A stretch of DNA of 31,405 nt from an uncultured Lachnoclostridium sp. (GTDB lineage Bacteria > Bacillota > Clostridia > Lachnospirales > Lachnospiraceae): contig CABQJX010000017.1 in the NCBI GenBank assembly GCA_902464595.1, forward strand, positions 1 to 31,405. The letters are read 5' to 3'. Positions 17,576 to 25,962 of this stretch are shown piece after piece; positions within the stretch are counted from its first letter, which is position 1, and each line of letters begins with the position of its first letter. The notes under the pieces are model-generated. The model was not told the DNA's origin. It worked only from the letters and a program-made list of their open reading frames with translations, and did no database searches. Position numbers and translations under genes: made by a program.

Positions 17576-18322
17576 ATGGAGGCATATGCGTTGACAGATA
17601 CCGGCAGGGTAAGAACTATGAACCAGGACTATATCTACTCATCGCCGGAAAGAACCGGTTCCCTGCCAGATCTGTTTCTGGTGGCAGACGGTATGGGAGG
17701 CCATCAGGCTGGAGATTACGCTTCCCGATTTGCAGTGGAAAATCTGGTGATCTACATAAATAGGGAGGGGGAGGGATCCCCTGTGATGCAGCTGAAAATG
17801 GGAATATCAGCGGTGAACCGGAGGCTTTACGAGGAATCCTTAAAGAGGGAGGAGCTTCAGGGCATGGGCTGCACTCTGGTAGCCGGCGTGGTGGAGGACC
17901 GCACGCTTTACGTGGCCAACATAGGGGACAGCCGCTTGTATCTGATCCACGGGGCCATGATCCGCCAGGTCACAAAGGATCATTCCTATGTGGAGGAGAT
18001 GGTTGCTTTGGGACAGATGGAGCGGGGAAGCGCTGCATACAACAGCAAGAAAAATATTATCACCCGTGCCCTGGGAATCGGAAAAGAGGTGGAGCCGGAT
18101 TTCTTCGAGGTGGATCTGGAAGAGGGAGATTACCTTCTTTTGTGCTCAGACGGCCTCAGCAATATGGTGGAAGATGAGAAGATCCGGGAGATCGTTACAG
18201 GAGAGGGAACCTTAAAGGATAAGGCGTACCGCCTGATCGAGGAAGCCAACGGACGGGGAGGCTGTGATAATATTGCAGTGGTATTGGTGAATCCCCTGGG
18301 AAGGGAGGAAGTCTTATGTTAA
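17576..18322 (+). CDS. prpC: PP2C-type Ser/Thr protein phosphatase (Stp/PrpC)
   Basis: Mn2+-dependent cytosolic phosphatase that reverses phosphorylation by the partner PASTA kinase. 248 aa, the usual bacterial Stp size. Metal-binding motifs are all present: TDTGRVRTMNQD at 7-18, LFLVADGMGGHQAGDYAS, ANIGDSRLYL, LLLCSDGLSNMV, and CDNIAVVLV near the C-terminus. The ATG is 2 bp after the rlmN stop. It overlaps the kinase gene by 7 bp, so the two are translationally coupled, the normal arrangement for this signalling pair. It has no membrane segment. Confidence 0.97.
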   Translation: MEAYALTDTGRVRTMNQDYIYSSPERTGSLPDLFLVADGMGGHQAGDYASRFAVENLVIYINREGEGSPVMQLKMGISAVNRRLYEESLKREELQGMGCTLVAGVVEDRTLYVANIGDSRLYLIHGAMIRQVTKDHSYVEEMVALGQMERGSAAYNSKKNIITRALGIGKEVEPDFFEVDLEEGDYLLLCSDGLSNMVEDEKIREIVTGEGTLKDKAYRLIEEANGRGGCDNIAVVLVNPLGREEVLC

Positions 18323-20520
18323 CTCCTGGAACTTATCTGCAGAACCGGTATGAGATATTAGAGCGGATCGGTTCCGGCGGTATGTCCGTAGTATATAAGG
18401 CACGCTGCCACACTCTGGACCGCCTGGTGGCGATCAAGGTCCTCAAGGAGGAGTTTTCCTCTGATGAGAATTTTGTAAGTAAATTTAAGATGGAAGCCCA
18501 GTCAGCAGCCCGTCTGTCCCATCCCAATATTGTCAGCGTTTACGATGTAGTGGATGAGGGAGATCATCACTACATTGTTATGGAGCTGATCGAGGGGATC
18601 ACCTTAAAGAATTACATTGAGAGCAAGGGATGCCTGGAGAGCAAGGAAGCCATCGGCATTGCGCTTCAGGTGGGACAGGGAATTGCGGCAGCTCACGAAC
18701 AGCATATTATCCACAGGGATATTAAGCCGCAGAACATGATCATTTCCAGAGATGGGAAGGTAAAGGTGGCTGATTTTGGTATTGCCAGGGCAGTCTCCTC
18801 CCAGACGATGAATGCTACGGCGGTAGGCTCTGTACATTATATTTCTCCGGAGCAGGCCCGGGGAGGGTACTGTGATGAGCGCAGTGATATTTATTCCTTC
18901 GGCATCACCATGTACGAAATGGTTACCGGACGGGTTCCTTTTGAGGGAGACAATACCATAGCGGTAGCCTTAGCCCATTTGGAGGAGCCAGTGACCCGGC
19001 CAAGCCAGTATGTACCGGATCTGTCACCGGCCCTGGAGCAGATTATTTTAAAATGTACCCAAAAACATCCGGACCGACGCTACCCTTGTGCAGAATCGGT
19101 TTTAAGCGATCTCAGGAAAGCGCTGATGGATCCTTACTGCGATATTTTTGCCAGGGAAGAGGATGATGGGATGGGACAGACCCGTCCCATTACCCGGGAG
19201 GAGTTAACTGCCATCCAGGAAAGGCGCACCGTTTTTCCTGAGCTGGAGGATCAGGAAGAAGGCCAGGAGGAAGAAGAGAGCCGATCATCAGAGGAAATTC
19301 CCTATGTGGAGGAAAAAACTTCCATCCGGAAAAAACCCAGGCCTTCATCCTCTCCACGCAGGAAAAAACAGGGAAATGACGAGGATGTGAGCACACAGTT
19401 TGAGCGGATCATCACTCTTCTTGGAATTGTGGCAGCCATTATCGTGGCAGCTGTGGTTCTGTTTGTGTTTTCGCGCCTTACAGGGCTGTTCCGTCAGGGA
19501 ACCAGCCAGCCGGAGACCTCTGTTGTGGCACAGGTTACTGAGAGCACGGCGGACACAGTAATGGATATTCATTCTGACAGCGGCCTTGCCATGCCGAATG
19601 TTTTAGGGCTTCCCCAGGATATGGCCAGGGAGAAACTAAAGGAGAGAGGACTGGTAATGGAGGTCACCGGAAGCCAGTACTCCGATAATTATCCTGAAGG
19701 TCAGGTCATGGGCCAGGATATACCGGAGGGAACAGAGGTAAAGAAATGGAGCACGGTAGGCGTCACAGTCAGCAAGGGAAGCGATAAGATCGATGTAAGC
19801 CAGCTGGAGCTGACAGGCAAGACGGCCGAGGAGGCGAAAGGGCTGTTGGAGTCAAAAGAGCTTAAAGCCAGCATAAAGGAGGAGAACAGCGACCAGGCAG
19901 AAAAGGGAACGGTGATCCGGTTCAGCCCCCAGGAAGCGAAGGTGGGGGATTCGGTCCAGCTCATTATCAGCAAAGGGCCCAAGGTGACAGAGGGACAGGT
20001 TCCCAATCTCCAGGGAAAAACCCCTGCTCAGGCGGATGCCATGCTGGCAGAGGCGGGGCTTACCACAGGGCCGTCTGCTTCGGAGGCCAGCGATACAGTG
20101 GCTCAGGGCCTGATCATCGGCCAGTCTGAGATGGCAGGAGCCATATTGGCGCCCGGCTCTCCGGTGAGCTATGTGGTAAGCTCTGGGGCAGCAGCTGAAA
20201 CAGAGGTGGGAACTGTGTCAGAGAAATATTATATCGGTACGATTGACGAATCCTGTTCCCTCAGTAACTATATTGGCCCTGCTTCCCAGACCAGCAGCGT
20301 GAGAGTGCTGATCCGTTTAAATCAGACAAACGAGGAGGGGGTTTCTGTTTACACAACTCTTATGAGCCCCAGGCTTGTAGTGGGAGCCCAGACAGTTCCG
20401 GTCGTATTCCCCAGGATTAAGGGGATGTACGGCGTTGACAGCGGACTTGTGGAAGTAGTGGATGCGGATAATCTTACAGTGATCAAAGCCTACTCGGTTC
20501 CATTTTTCCCGGTAGGATAA
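18316..20520 (+). CDS. prkC: PASTA-domain Ser/Thr protein kinase (PrkC/PknB type)
   Basis: Membrane receptor kinase that senses peptidoglycan fragments or lipid II and phosphorylates division, wall and translation proteins. 734 aa. The kinase domain covers about 10-270: glycine loop GSGGMSVVY (19-27), K41, HRDIKPQN with D135, DFG at 153-155, and SPEQARG in the activation region. An acidic then basic juxtamembrane segment (about 295-355) leads to one membrane helix (about 362-388). Outside are three PASTA repeats starting near 425 (MPNVLGL), 491 (the weakest, DVSQLELTGKT) and 562 (VPNLQGKT). About 100 residues follow from around 632 that do not look like PASTA. It overlaps the phosphatase gene by 7 bp and is 11 bp from rsgA. 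Confidence 0.96.
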   Translation: MLTPGTYLQNRYEILERIGSGGMSVVYKARCHTLDRLVAIKVLKEEFSSDENFVSKFKMEAQSAARLSHPNIVSVYDVVDEGDHHYIVMELIEGITLKNYIESKGCLESKEAIGIALQVGQGIAAAHEQHIIHRDIKPQNMIISRDGKVKVADFGIARAVSSQTMNATAVGSVHYISPEQARGGYCDERSDIYSFGITMYEMVTGRVPFEGDNTIAVALAHLEEPVTRPSQYVPDLSPALEQIILKCTQKHPDRRYPCAESVLSDLRKALMDPYCDIFAREEDDGMGQTRPITREELTAIQERRTVFPELEDQEEGQEEEESRSSEEIPYVEEKTSIRKKPRPSSSPRRKKQGNDEDVSTQFERIITLLGIVAAIIVAAVVLFVFSRLTGLFRQGTSQPETSVVAQVTESTADTVMDIHSDSGLAMPNVLGLPQDMAREKLKERGLVMEVTGSQYSDNYPEGQVMGQDIPEGTEVKKWSTVGVTVSKGSDKIDVSQLELTGKTAEEAKGLLESKELKASIKEENSDQAEKGTVIRFSPQEAKVGDSVQLIISKGPKVTEGQVPNLQGKTPAQADAMLAEAGLTTGPSASEASDTVAQGLIIGQSEMAGAILAPGSPVSYVVSSGAAAETEVGTVSEKYYIGTIDESCSLSNYIGPASQTSSVRVLIRLNQTNEEGVSVYTTLMSPRLVVGAQTVPVVFPRIKGMYGVDSGLVEVVDADNLTVIKAYSVPFFPVG

Positions 20521-20531
20521 AAAGGAAATAT

Positions 20532-21410
20532 ATGACAGGAAAGATAATCAAAGGAATTGCAGGATTTTATTACATCGACGACGGGGAGGGGAATGTATAC
20601 CAGTGCCGTGCCAAAGGCGTTTTCCGGAATCGGAAGGTAAAGCCTCTGGTGGGGGACAATGTAGAGTTTTCCATTCTGGACGAAGAGGAAAAGGAGGGAA
20701 ATATTGATCAGATCCTTCCAAGAAAAAATGAGCTGATCCGTCCGGCGGCTGCCAATGTGGATCAGGCATTGGTAGTATTTTCCGTTATCCACCCGGAACC
20801 AAACCTGAACCTGTTGGACCGGTTTCTGGTGATGATGGAGCTTCAAAACGTGCCGGTGGTGATCTGCTTTAACAAAACGGATCTGGACGGAGATGGGATA
20901 GGAGAGCAGTACCGCCGGATCTACGAGGGGGCGGGATATGAGGTTCATTTTGTCAGCACCTATGAGAATCAGGGGCTGGAGGAACTGAGAAAAATCCTCA
21001 GAGGAAAAACCTCAGTGCTGGCCGGCCCTTCCGGTGTGGGCAAATCTTCCCTTACAAACTGTATTTATCCCCAAGCCTCGATGGAGACAGGGGACATCAG
21101 CCGCAAGATCCAAAGAGGGCGTCACACGACACGACACTCCCAGCTCTTTTATATTGAGCGTGATACTTATATGATGGATACTCCGGGCTTCAGCTCCATG
21201 TTTATTGATTCCCTGAAGCCGGAGGAGCTGAAAGATTATTTTCCGGAATTTGCTCCATACGAGGAGGCATGCCGCTTTTTGGGCTGCGTCCATGTGGGGG
21301 AGCGGGTCTGCGGAGTAAAATCAGCCCTGGAAGAAGGGAAGATCAGCAAAAGCAGATATGACAACTATATCCTCATGTATGAGGATCTGAAAAATAAGAG
21401 GAGGTACTAA
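20532..21410 (+). CDS. rsgA: Small-subunit-dependent ribosome biogenesis GTPase A
   Basis: Circularly permuted GTPase that checks late 30S subunit maturation. 292 aa. An N-terminal OB fold (about 1-65) is followed by the permuted G domain: NKTDLDGDG (G4) comes before GPSGVGKSS (G1, about 164-172) and DTPGFSSM (G3). The C-terminal zinc knuckle has ligands C247, C252, H254 and C260. The ATG at 20532 is preceded by AAAGGAAA. It is 1 bp before rpe. The kinase-rsgA adjacency is shared with B. subtilis, where the homologue (CpgA) is a PrkC substrate; phosphorylation here is inference. Confidence 0.97.
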   Translation: MTGKIIKGIAGFYYIDDGEGNVYQCRAKGVFRNRKVKPLVGDNVEFSILDEEEKEGNIDQILPRKNELIRPAAANVDQALVVFSVIHPEPNLNLLDRFLVMMELQNVPVVICFNKTDLDGDGIGEQYRRIYEGAGYEVHFVSTYENQGLEELRKILRGKTSVLAGPSGVGKSSLTNCIYPQASMETGDISRKIQRGRHTTRHSQLFYIERDTYMMDTPGFSSMFIDSLKPEELKDYFPEFAPYEEACRFLGCVHVGERVCGVKSALEEGKISKSRYDNYILMYEDLKNKRRY

Positions 21411-21411
21411 G

Positions 21412-22074
21412 ATGAATTATAAGCTGGCGCCGTCGATCCTGGCGGCTGATTTTTCAAGGCTGGGAGAGCAGGTAGGAGAGGTATATCAGGCAGGAGCCCA
21501 GTATCTTCACCTGGACGTGATGGATGGGGCCTTTGTCCCCAGTATCTCTTTTGGAATGCCTGTGATCAAAAGCCTTCGCCCCTGCAGTCAGGCCGTTTTT
21601 GATGTCCACATGATGGTAGAAGAACCGGGGCGGTATGTGAAGGACATAAAGGACAGCGGGGCAGATCTCATTACCGTACATGTGGAGGCATGTACCCATC
21701 TGGATCGGGTGATCGGCCAGATCAAAGAGCTGGGGCTGAAGGCCGGGGCAGCCTTAAATCCGGCTACTCCCATAAGCACCTTGGAATGTATTTTGGATCA
21801 GCTGGACATGGTTCTCCTTATGACGGTGAATCCGGGATTTGGGGGACAGAAGTTTATTCCTTATACTCTGGAAAAAGTACGGCAGCTGCGGGGCATTTTG
21901 GAAAGCCGCGGATTGGATACGGACATCCAGGTGGACGGAGGGGTCAGCGCAGCGAACGTAAGGCCCCTGATCGAGGCGGGAGCCAATGTGTTTGTGGCTG
22001 GTTCCGCTGTCTTTGGAGGAAATCCTGGGGAGCGTACCAAAGAATTTTTAAGGATATTTGGAGAATATAGATAA
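21412..22074 (+). CDS. rpe: Ribulose-phosphate 3-epimerase
   Basis: Interconverts ribulose-5-phosphate and xylulose-5-phosphate in the pentose phosphate pathway. 220-aa TIM barrel. Metal and catalytic residues are visible in LAPSILAADFSRLG, HLDVMDGAFVPSISFG, DVHMMVEEP, MTVNPGFGGQKF and QVDGGVSAANV. The phosphate-binding VAGSAVFGG is near the C-terminus. A strong SD (GAGGAGGT) lies in the end of rsgA, whose stop is 1 bp upstream. The stop overlaps the thiN start by 1 base (TAATG). Confidence 0.98.
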   Translation: MNYKLAPSILAADFSRLGEQVGEVYQAGAQYLHLDVMDGAFVPSISFGMPVIKSLRPCSQAVFDVHMMVEEPGRYVKDIKDSGADLITVHVEACTHLDRVIGQIKELGLKAGAALNPATPISTLECILDQLDMVLLMTVNPGFGGQKFIPYTLEKVRQLRGILESRGLDTDIQVDGGVSAANVRPLIEAGANVFVAGSAVFGGNPGERTKEFLRIFGEYR

Positions 22075-22724
22075 TGAAGCGCTGTCTGATCGTAACCGGC
22101 GGAAAACTGGACCTGTCTTTCGCCGGTCCTTTTTTAAAAAATCAGTCGTTTGAGCGGATCATCGCTGTCGATGGAGGCTTAAAGGCAGTAAAAGAGCTGG
22201 GATTAGAGCCTGATGTGATCGTAGGGGACTTTGATTCCGTGGATCCCCTTGTTCTGGAGTATTACCGGAGCAGGGAACATATTGTGTGGGATGTGCGTCG
22301 GCCGGAAAAGGATGAGACGGATACGGAGCTGGCTTTTTTGAGAGCCCAGGCCATGGGATGCACCGATCTGGTGATCTTGGGGGCTACCGGAGGACGGATC
22401 GATCACATGTTAGGCAATATCCATCTTTTGTTCCCCTGTCTGCAGAAAGGGATCCGCGCATCCCTGTTTGACGGACAGAACCGGATCTTCCTGTTGGACG
22501 GCTCCTATACCTTCCGCCGCCGGGAGCTTTGGGGAAAGTATATTTCTTTTCTGCCCCTGACAGAGCGGGTGGAAGGGATCACTCTGAGGGGATTTAAGTA
22601 TCCCCTTACAGAGAGGGATATTGAAATCGGTACAAGCCTTTGCCTCAGCAATGAGCTGAAAGAAGAGGAGGGAACCATTACCTTTCGGGAGGGAGTCCTC
22701 ATTGCAGTAGAATCCCACGATTAA
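22074..22724 (+). CDS. thiN: Thiamine diphosphokinase
   Basis: Transfers a pyrophosphate from ATP to thiamine to make thiamine diphosphate, cofactor of transketolase and pyruvate-ferredoxin oxidoreductase. 216 aa. N-terminal catalytic motifs are AVDGGLKAVKELGLEPDV, VGDFDSVDP, EKDETDTELAF and LGATGGRIDHMLGN. The C-terminal thiamine-binding beta domain includes GITLRGFKYPL and SNEL. It overlaps rpe by 1 base and ends the conserved cluster. A vitamin-type ECF S component follows after 133 bp, so a thiamine-uptake link is possible but unproven. No TPP riboswitch motif was seen upstream. Confidence 0.96.
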   Translation: MKRCLIVTGGKLDLSFAGPFLKNQSFERIIAVDGGLKAVKELGLEPDVIVGDFDSVDPLVLEYYRSREHIVWDVRRPEKDETDTELAFLRAQAMGCTDLVILGATGGRIDHMLGNIHLLFPCLQKGIRASLFDGQNRIFLLDGSYTFRRRELWGKYISFLPLTERVEGITLRGFKYPLTERDIEIGTSLCLSNELKEEEGTITFREGVLIAVESHD

Positions 22725-22857
22725 ACAAAAGAAATCTGGGGATAACTGGACTGGCTGAAATCTTTTAAACTGGATATTTAACCCACTCCACTTTGGTGAT
22801 AGGATAAGTGAAAACAGCTGCCGGGACAAAAAAGGCGGCGGGATAAGGAGTGGATAA

Positions 22858-23487
22858 ATGATGATACGGTCGATTGGCGGCGTGTCCAGAGCCGGACAGG
22901 GGGGACAGGAAGATAAGAGAATGTATAAGGTGGCTCTTACCGGGCTTTTTGCTGCCCTGTCTTATGTGGTATTTACTTTTTTGCAGATCAAAATAACCCT
23001 TCCGGGAGGAGATGCCACCTCTATCCATCTGGGAAATGCAGTCTGTGTGCTGGGAGCCCTTCTCTTAGGCGGAGGATACGGGGGGCTGGGAGGGGCCATC
23101 GGGATGACCATCGGCGACCTTTTTGATCCGGTTTACGTTGTGTATGCCCCCAAAACCTTTTTCTTAAAACTTGGCATTGGTCTCGTTACCGGCTTTGTGG
23201 CCCATAGACTGGGAAGGATCCATGAGAGTACAGATCGGAGGCATATTTTCCGTTTTGTCCTTGCAGCGTCGGTCTGCGGGCTCCTTTTTAATGTGATCTT
23301 TGATCCCCTTGTTGGCTATTATTACAAGCGGCTGATCCTGGGAAAGCCGGCAGCCGAGGTGGTTCTGGCCTGGAATATCGCTTCCACTTCCATTAACGGA
23401 GTGATCTCTGCCATCGCTGCCACAGGGATGTACCTGCCTTTGCGCAGGGCTCTGATCCGGGGAGGGATGTTTGAACGCCTGAAATAG
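22858..23487 (+). CDS. ECF-type transporter S component (substrate unknown)
   Basis: Integral-membrane substrate-binding subunit of an energy-coupling-factor vitamin importer; it would work with EcfA/EcfA'/EcfT encoded elsewhere. 209 aa with about six hydrophobic segments: ALTGLFAALSYVVFTF, the glycine-rich GNAVCVLGALLLGGGYGGLGG region, FFLKLGIGLVTGFVAHRL, FVLAASVCGLLFNVIFDP and the last near IASTSINGVISAI. The general fold resembles the PF07155-like S-component group. ATG 22858 has AAGGAG 7 bp upstream; an internal ATG at 22921 would remove a 21-residue polar leader and is also possible. A GC-rich 6-bp hairpin (22818-22841) lies just before the SD. The thiN neighbour makes thiamine or a precursor a candidate substrate, by context only. 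Confidence 0.8.
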   Translation: MMIRSIGGVSRAGQGGQEDKRMYKVALTGLFAALSYVVFTFLQIKITLPGGDATSIHLGNAVCVLGALLLGGGYGGLGGAIGMTIGDLFDPVYVVYAPKTFFLKLGIGLVTGFVAHRLGRIHESTDRRHIFRFVLAASVCGLLFNVIFDPLVGYYYKRLILGKPAAEVVLAWNIASTSINGVISAIAATGMYLPLRRALIRGGMFERLK

Positions 23488-23652
23488 GAGAATACAGTTC
23501 TTCTGCCTGGGAGAGCGGCTTCTTGCAAAAAGAAGTGAAAAAGGCTTTTATTTCCTTTCAAAATGTTATATACTCTTAAAAAGGACGTGCCGCCCTGCTT
23601 CGATCGAGACAGGATCGGAAAGGAAGGCACAAATAACCCCAGGAGGACTACC

Positions 23653-24942
23653 ATGTTAGATTTAAGATTTGTAAGAGAAAATCCGGATATTGTAAGGCAG
23701 AATATCAAGAATAAATTCCAGGACAGCAAGCTGCCGTTAGTGGACGAGGTGATCGATCTCGATGCTCAGGCCAGGACGACCCAGAAGGAGGCGGACGATC
23801 TGAGAGCCAGCCGCAATAAGCTGTCAAAGCAGATCGGTATGCTCATGGGTCAGGGGAAGAAGGAGGAAGCTGAGGCGGTGAAGGCTCAGGTAAACGCCAA
23901 CTCTGCCCGCTTAGCTGAGCTGGAGGAAAAGGAAAGCCAGCTTTCCGAGAGGATCACAAAGATTATGATGACGATTCCCAACATCATTGATCCCAGCGTC
24001 CCCATCGGAAAGGATGACAGCGAGAATGTGGAGGTGGAGCGCTTTGGAGAGCCGGCAGTTCCGGACTTTGAGATCCCTTATCACACAGATATTATGGAGC
24101 GCTTTAACGGCATTGACCTGGATGCGGCAAGGAGAGTGGCTGGAAATGGTTTCTACTACCTGATGGGTGATGTTGCCCGCCTTCACTCCGCTGTGATCTC
24201 CTATGCCAGGGATTTTATGATCGGACGGGGCTTTACCTACTGCGTACCTCCTTTTATGATCCGAAGCAATGTGGTTACGGGTGTTATGAGCTTTGCTGAG
24301 ATGGATGCCATGATGTATAAGATCGAGGGAGAAGATCTGTATTTGATCGGAACCAGCGAGCATTCCATGATCGGAAAATTTATCGATACCATTACGCCGG
24401 AGGCTGAGCTTCCTCTCACCCTTACCAGCTACTCTCCATGTTTCCGCAAGGAGAAGGGAGCTCACGGTATTGAGGAGAGGGGCGTTTACCGTATCCATCA
24501 GTTTGAGAAGCAGGAAATGATCGTAGTCTGCAAGCCTGAGGAGAGCCCCATGTGGTATGAAAAGCTGTGGCAGAACACCGTGGATCTGTTCCGCTCCTTA
24601 GACATTCCGGTGCGGACCCTGGAGTGCTGCTCCGGCGATCTGGCTGATCTGAAGGTAAAGTCCGTCGATGTGGAGGCATGGTCTCCCCGCCAGAAGAAAT
24701 ATTTTGAAGTGGGAAGCTGCTCCAACTTAGGAGATGCCCAGGCACGCCGTCTGAAGATCCGCGTACAGGGAGAGGATGGAAGCAAATACCTGGCCCATAC
24801 CCTGAACAATACAGTGGTCGCTCCGCCGCGTATGCTGATCGCATTCCTGGAGAATAACCTGCAGGCAGATGGAAGCGTAAGGATCCCTGAGGTTCTTCGT
24901 CCTTACATGGGCGGTATGGAAGTGATGGTTCCTAAAAAATAA
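23653..24942 (+). CDS. serS: Seryl-tRNA synthetase
   Basis: Class II synthetase charging tRNA-Ser (and tRNA-Sec where present). 429 aa. An N-terminal antiparallel coiled coil for the tRNA variable arm covers about 25-105 (rich in K/E/Q/A). The catalytic core has LIGTSEHSM near 235, motif 2 CFRKEKGAHGIEERGVYRIHQF near 262-283, and motif 3 TLNNTVVAPPRMLIAFLEN near 380-398. Motifs 2 and 3 differ from the usual bacterial RDTRGL..HQF and TLNGSGLAVGR forms. ATG 23653 was chosen because AGGAGG is 6 bp upstream; the in-frame ATG 23563 lies in the untranslated leader. The 165-bp leader shows no T-box AGGGTGG core. Confidence 0.96.
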   Translation: MLDLRFVRENPDIVRQNIKNKFQDSKLPLVDEVIDLDAQARTTQKEADDLRASRNKLSKQIGMLMGQGKKEEAEAVKAQVNANSARLAELEEKESQLSERITKIMMTIPNIIDPSVPIGKDDSENVEVERFGEPAVPDFEIPYHTDIMERFNGIDLDAARRVAGNGFYYLMGDVARLHSAVISYARDFMIGRGFTYCVPPFMIRSNVVTGVMSFAEMDAMMYKIEGEDLYLIGTSEHSMIGKFIDTITPEAELPLTLTSYSPCFRKEKGAHGIEERGVYRIHQFEKQEMIVVCKPEESPMWYEKLWQNTVDLFRSLDIPVRTLECCSGDLADLKVKSVDVEAWSPRQKKYFEVGSCSNLGDAQARRLKIRVQGEDGSKYLAHTLNNTVVAPPRMLIAFLENNLQADGSVRIPEVLRPYMGGMEVMVPKK

Positions 24943-24995
24943 ACGGGCAGGGAAAGCATGAAACTATATTAAGAGACAAGAGAGGAGAAAGCCGG

Positions 24996-25364
24996 ATGAT
25001 CCTGTTCAATCATTTTAATTTTAATGTGCTGGATCTGGAAAAAAGCTTGGATTTCTATAAAAAGGCTCTGGATCTGGAGCCGGTGAGAAAGAAGGAGGCA
25101 GAGGACGGTTCTTTCCAGCTAGTGTATCTGGGAGATGGGGAAACGGGATTTACCCTGGAGCTGACCTGGCTTAGAGACAGAAAAGAACCCTATAATCTGG
25201 GAGAGTGCGAGTTCCATCTGGCATTCCACGTGGATGATTATGAAAAAATCCACAAGCGCCATGAGGAGATGGGCTGCATCTGCTATGAAAATCCTTCTAT
25301 GGGAATCTATTTTATCACGGATCCAGATGGTTATTGGATCGAGATCGTGCCTGCCCGCAAATAG
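24996..25364 (+). CDS. Glyoxalase I-like VOC-fold protein
   Basis: Small vicinal-oxygen-chelate metalloprotein, annotated in the family as lactoylglutathione lyase or a relative. 122 aa with the paired beta-alpha-beta-beta-beta layout. The four expected metal ligands are visible: H6 (FNHFNFNV), E55 (TLELTW), H74 (FHLAFHVDD) and E116 (YWIEIVP). This supports a metal-dependent glyoxalase I fold rather than a resistance protein. The ATG has GAGAGGAG upstream. Many clostridia lack glutathione, so the thiol cofactor and true substrate are uncertain. It sits alone between serS and a membrane protein. Confidence 0.88.
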   Translation: MILFNHFNFNVLDLEKSLDFYKKALDLEPVRKKEAEDGSFQLVYLGDGETGFTLELTWLRDRKEPYNLGECEFHLAFHVDDYEKIHKRHEEMGCICYENPSMGIYFITDPDGYWIEIVPARK

Positions 25365-25412
25365 GGGACGGTTTTGCAGTGACAGCGGAGAAGTGGAGGA
25401 GAGGCTTTGAAT

Positions 25413-25841
25413 ATGAGTAGTTTAGCGGTATTATTTATGGGAATGTCCATTGTTTTTCTGCTAGTCTTTGTGGTTGTCTGGGCCATTGACGTAGCTGGAA
25501 ACTGGCTGATCCTGAGAAAAGCGGGGGAGGCCGGCTGGAAGGCACTGATCCCTATTTACAGCACCTATGTCCAGTATAAGCTGTTCTGGAGTATAAAACC
25601 ATTCTATATCTGGCTGGCAATGGTGATCTTTGTGTATGGGGCCCAGTTTATGGAGCTTCCGGGGATCCTGCTTTCCCTGTGTTCTCTTGGAACCAGTGTG
25701 ATGTACATTCTTTACTGCATCCGGCTGGCCCGGTCTTTTGGTAAGGGAACTGGATTTACGTTGGGACTGGTATTCCTTCCCTTTATTTTCAATCTGATCC
25801 TGGGGCTGGACAGCTCCCGGTATCAGGGGCCTTCTAATTAG
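25413..25841 (+). CDS. Small membrane protein, DUF5684-like
   Basis: 142-aa polytopic membrane protein of unknown function. Four hydrophobic segments are visible: residues about 4-26, 50-72, 74-96 and 105-127. Conserved-looking cytosolic or loop motifs are AGEAGWKALIPIYSTY and FGKGTGFTLGLVFLPFIF, which recall DUF5684 proteins of clostridia. An in-frame TTG at 25407 could add two residues; both starts have the SD GGAGGAGAGG upstream. A strong terminator follows 20 bp after the stop. No enzyme motif is seen, so no function is proposed. Confidence 0.75.
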   Translation: MSSLAVLFMGMSIVFLLVFVVVWAIDVAGNWLILRKAGEAGWKALIPIYSTYVQYKLFWSIKPFYIWLAMVIFVYGAQFMELPGILLSLCSLGTSVMYILYCIRLARSFGKGTGFTLGLVFLPFIFNLILGLDSSRYQGPSN

Positions 25842-25860
25842 GCCTTTATAAGATTAATAA

Positions 25861-25894
25861 AAAAGCCTCCTTTCATCGCTGGAAGGGGGCTTTT
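25861..25894. terminator. Bidirectional intrinsic terminator between convergent genes
   Basis: A 14-bp stem with all positions paired (two G-T wobbles) closes a 6-nt loop ATCGCT. The left arm starts AAAAGCC and the right arm ends GGGCTTTT, so each strand reads a GC-rich stem followed by a short T-run. It ends the plus-strand DUF5684-like gene and, read the other way, pyrI. Confidence 0.88.
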
Positions 25895-25962
25895 ACAGTA
25901 GTCAGATTTCCGTTGAATCTCCTGTGAACCAGTGGCTCTGATTGGACATTTGACGGGGTTAT

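Noticed and set aside
22725..22857. A TPP riboswitch before the ECF S component
   Set aside because: The conserved CTGAGA-type core is absent; only a short GC-rich hairpin near the SD is present.
23546..23574. TATACT upstream of serS as a promoter
   Set aside because: The -10 is good, but the hexamer at 17 bp spacing (TTTTAT) matches only two bases of TTGACA and there is no extended TG. Left uncalled.
23488..23652. A T-box leader before serS
   Set aside because: The leader is only 165 bp and lacks the AGGGTGG core and a following terminator.
4906..24458. GAGAAGGG octamers (SpoIIIE-type polarity motifs) as a strand marker
   Set aside because: By eye I found three on the plus strand (4906, 17556, 24451) and two on the minus strand (9749, 23057); no useful skew in a purine-rich window.
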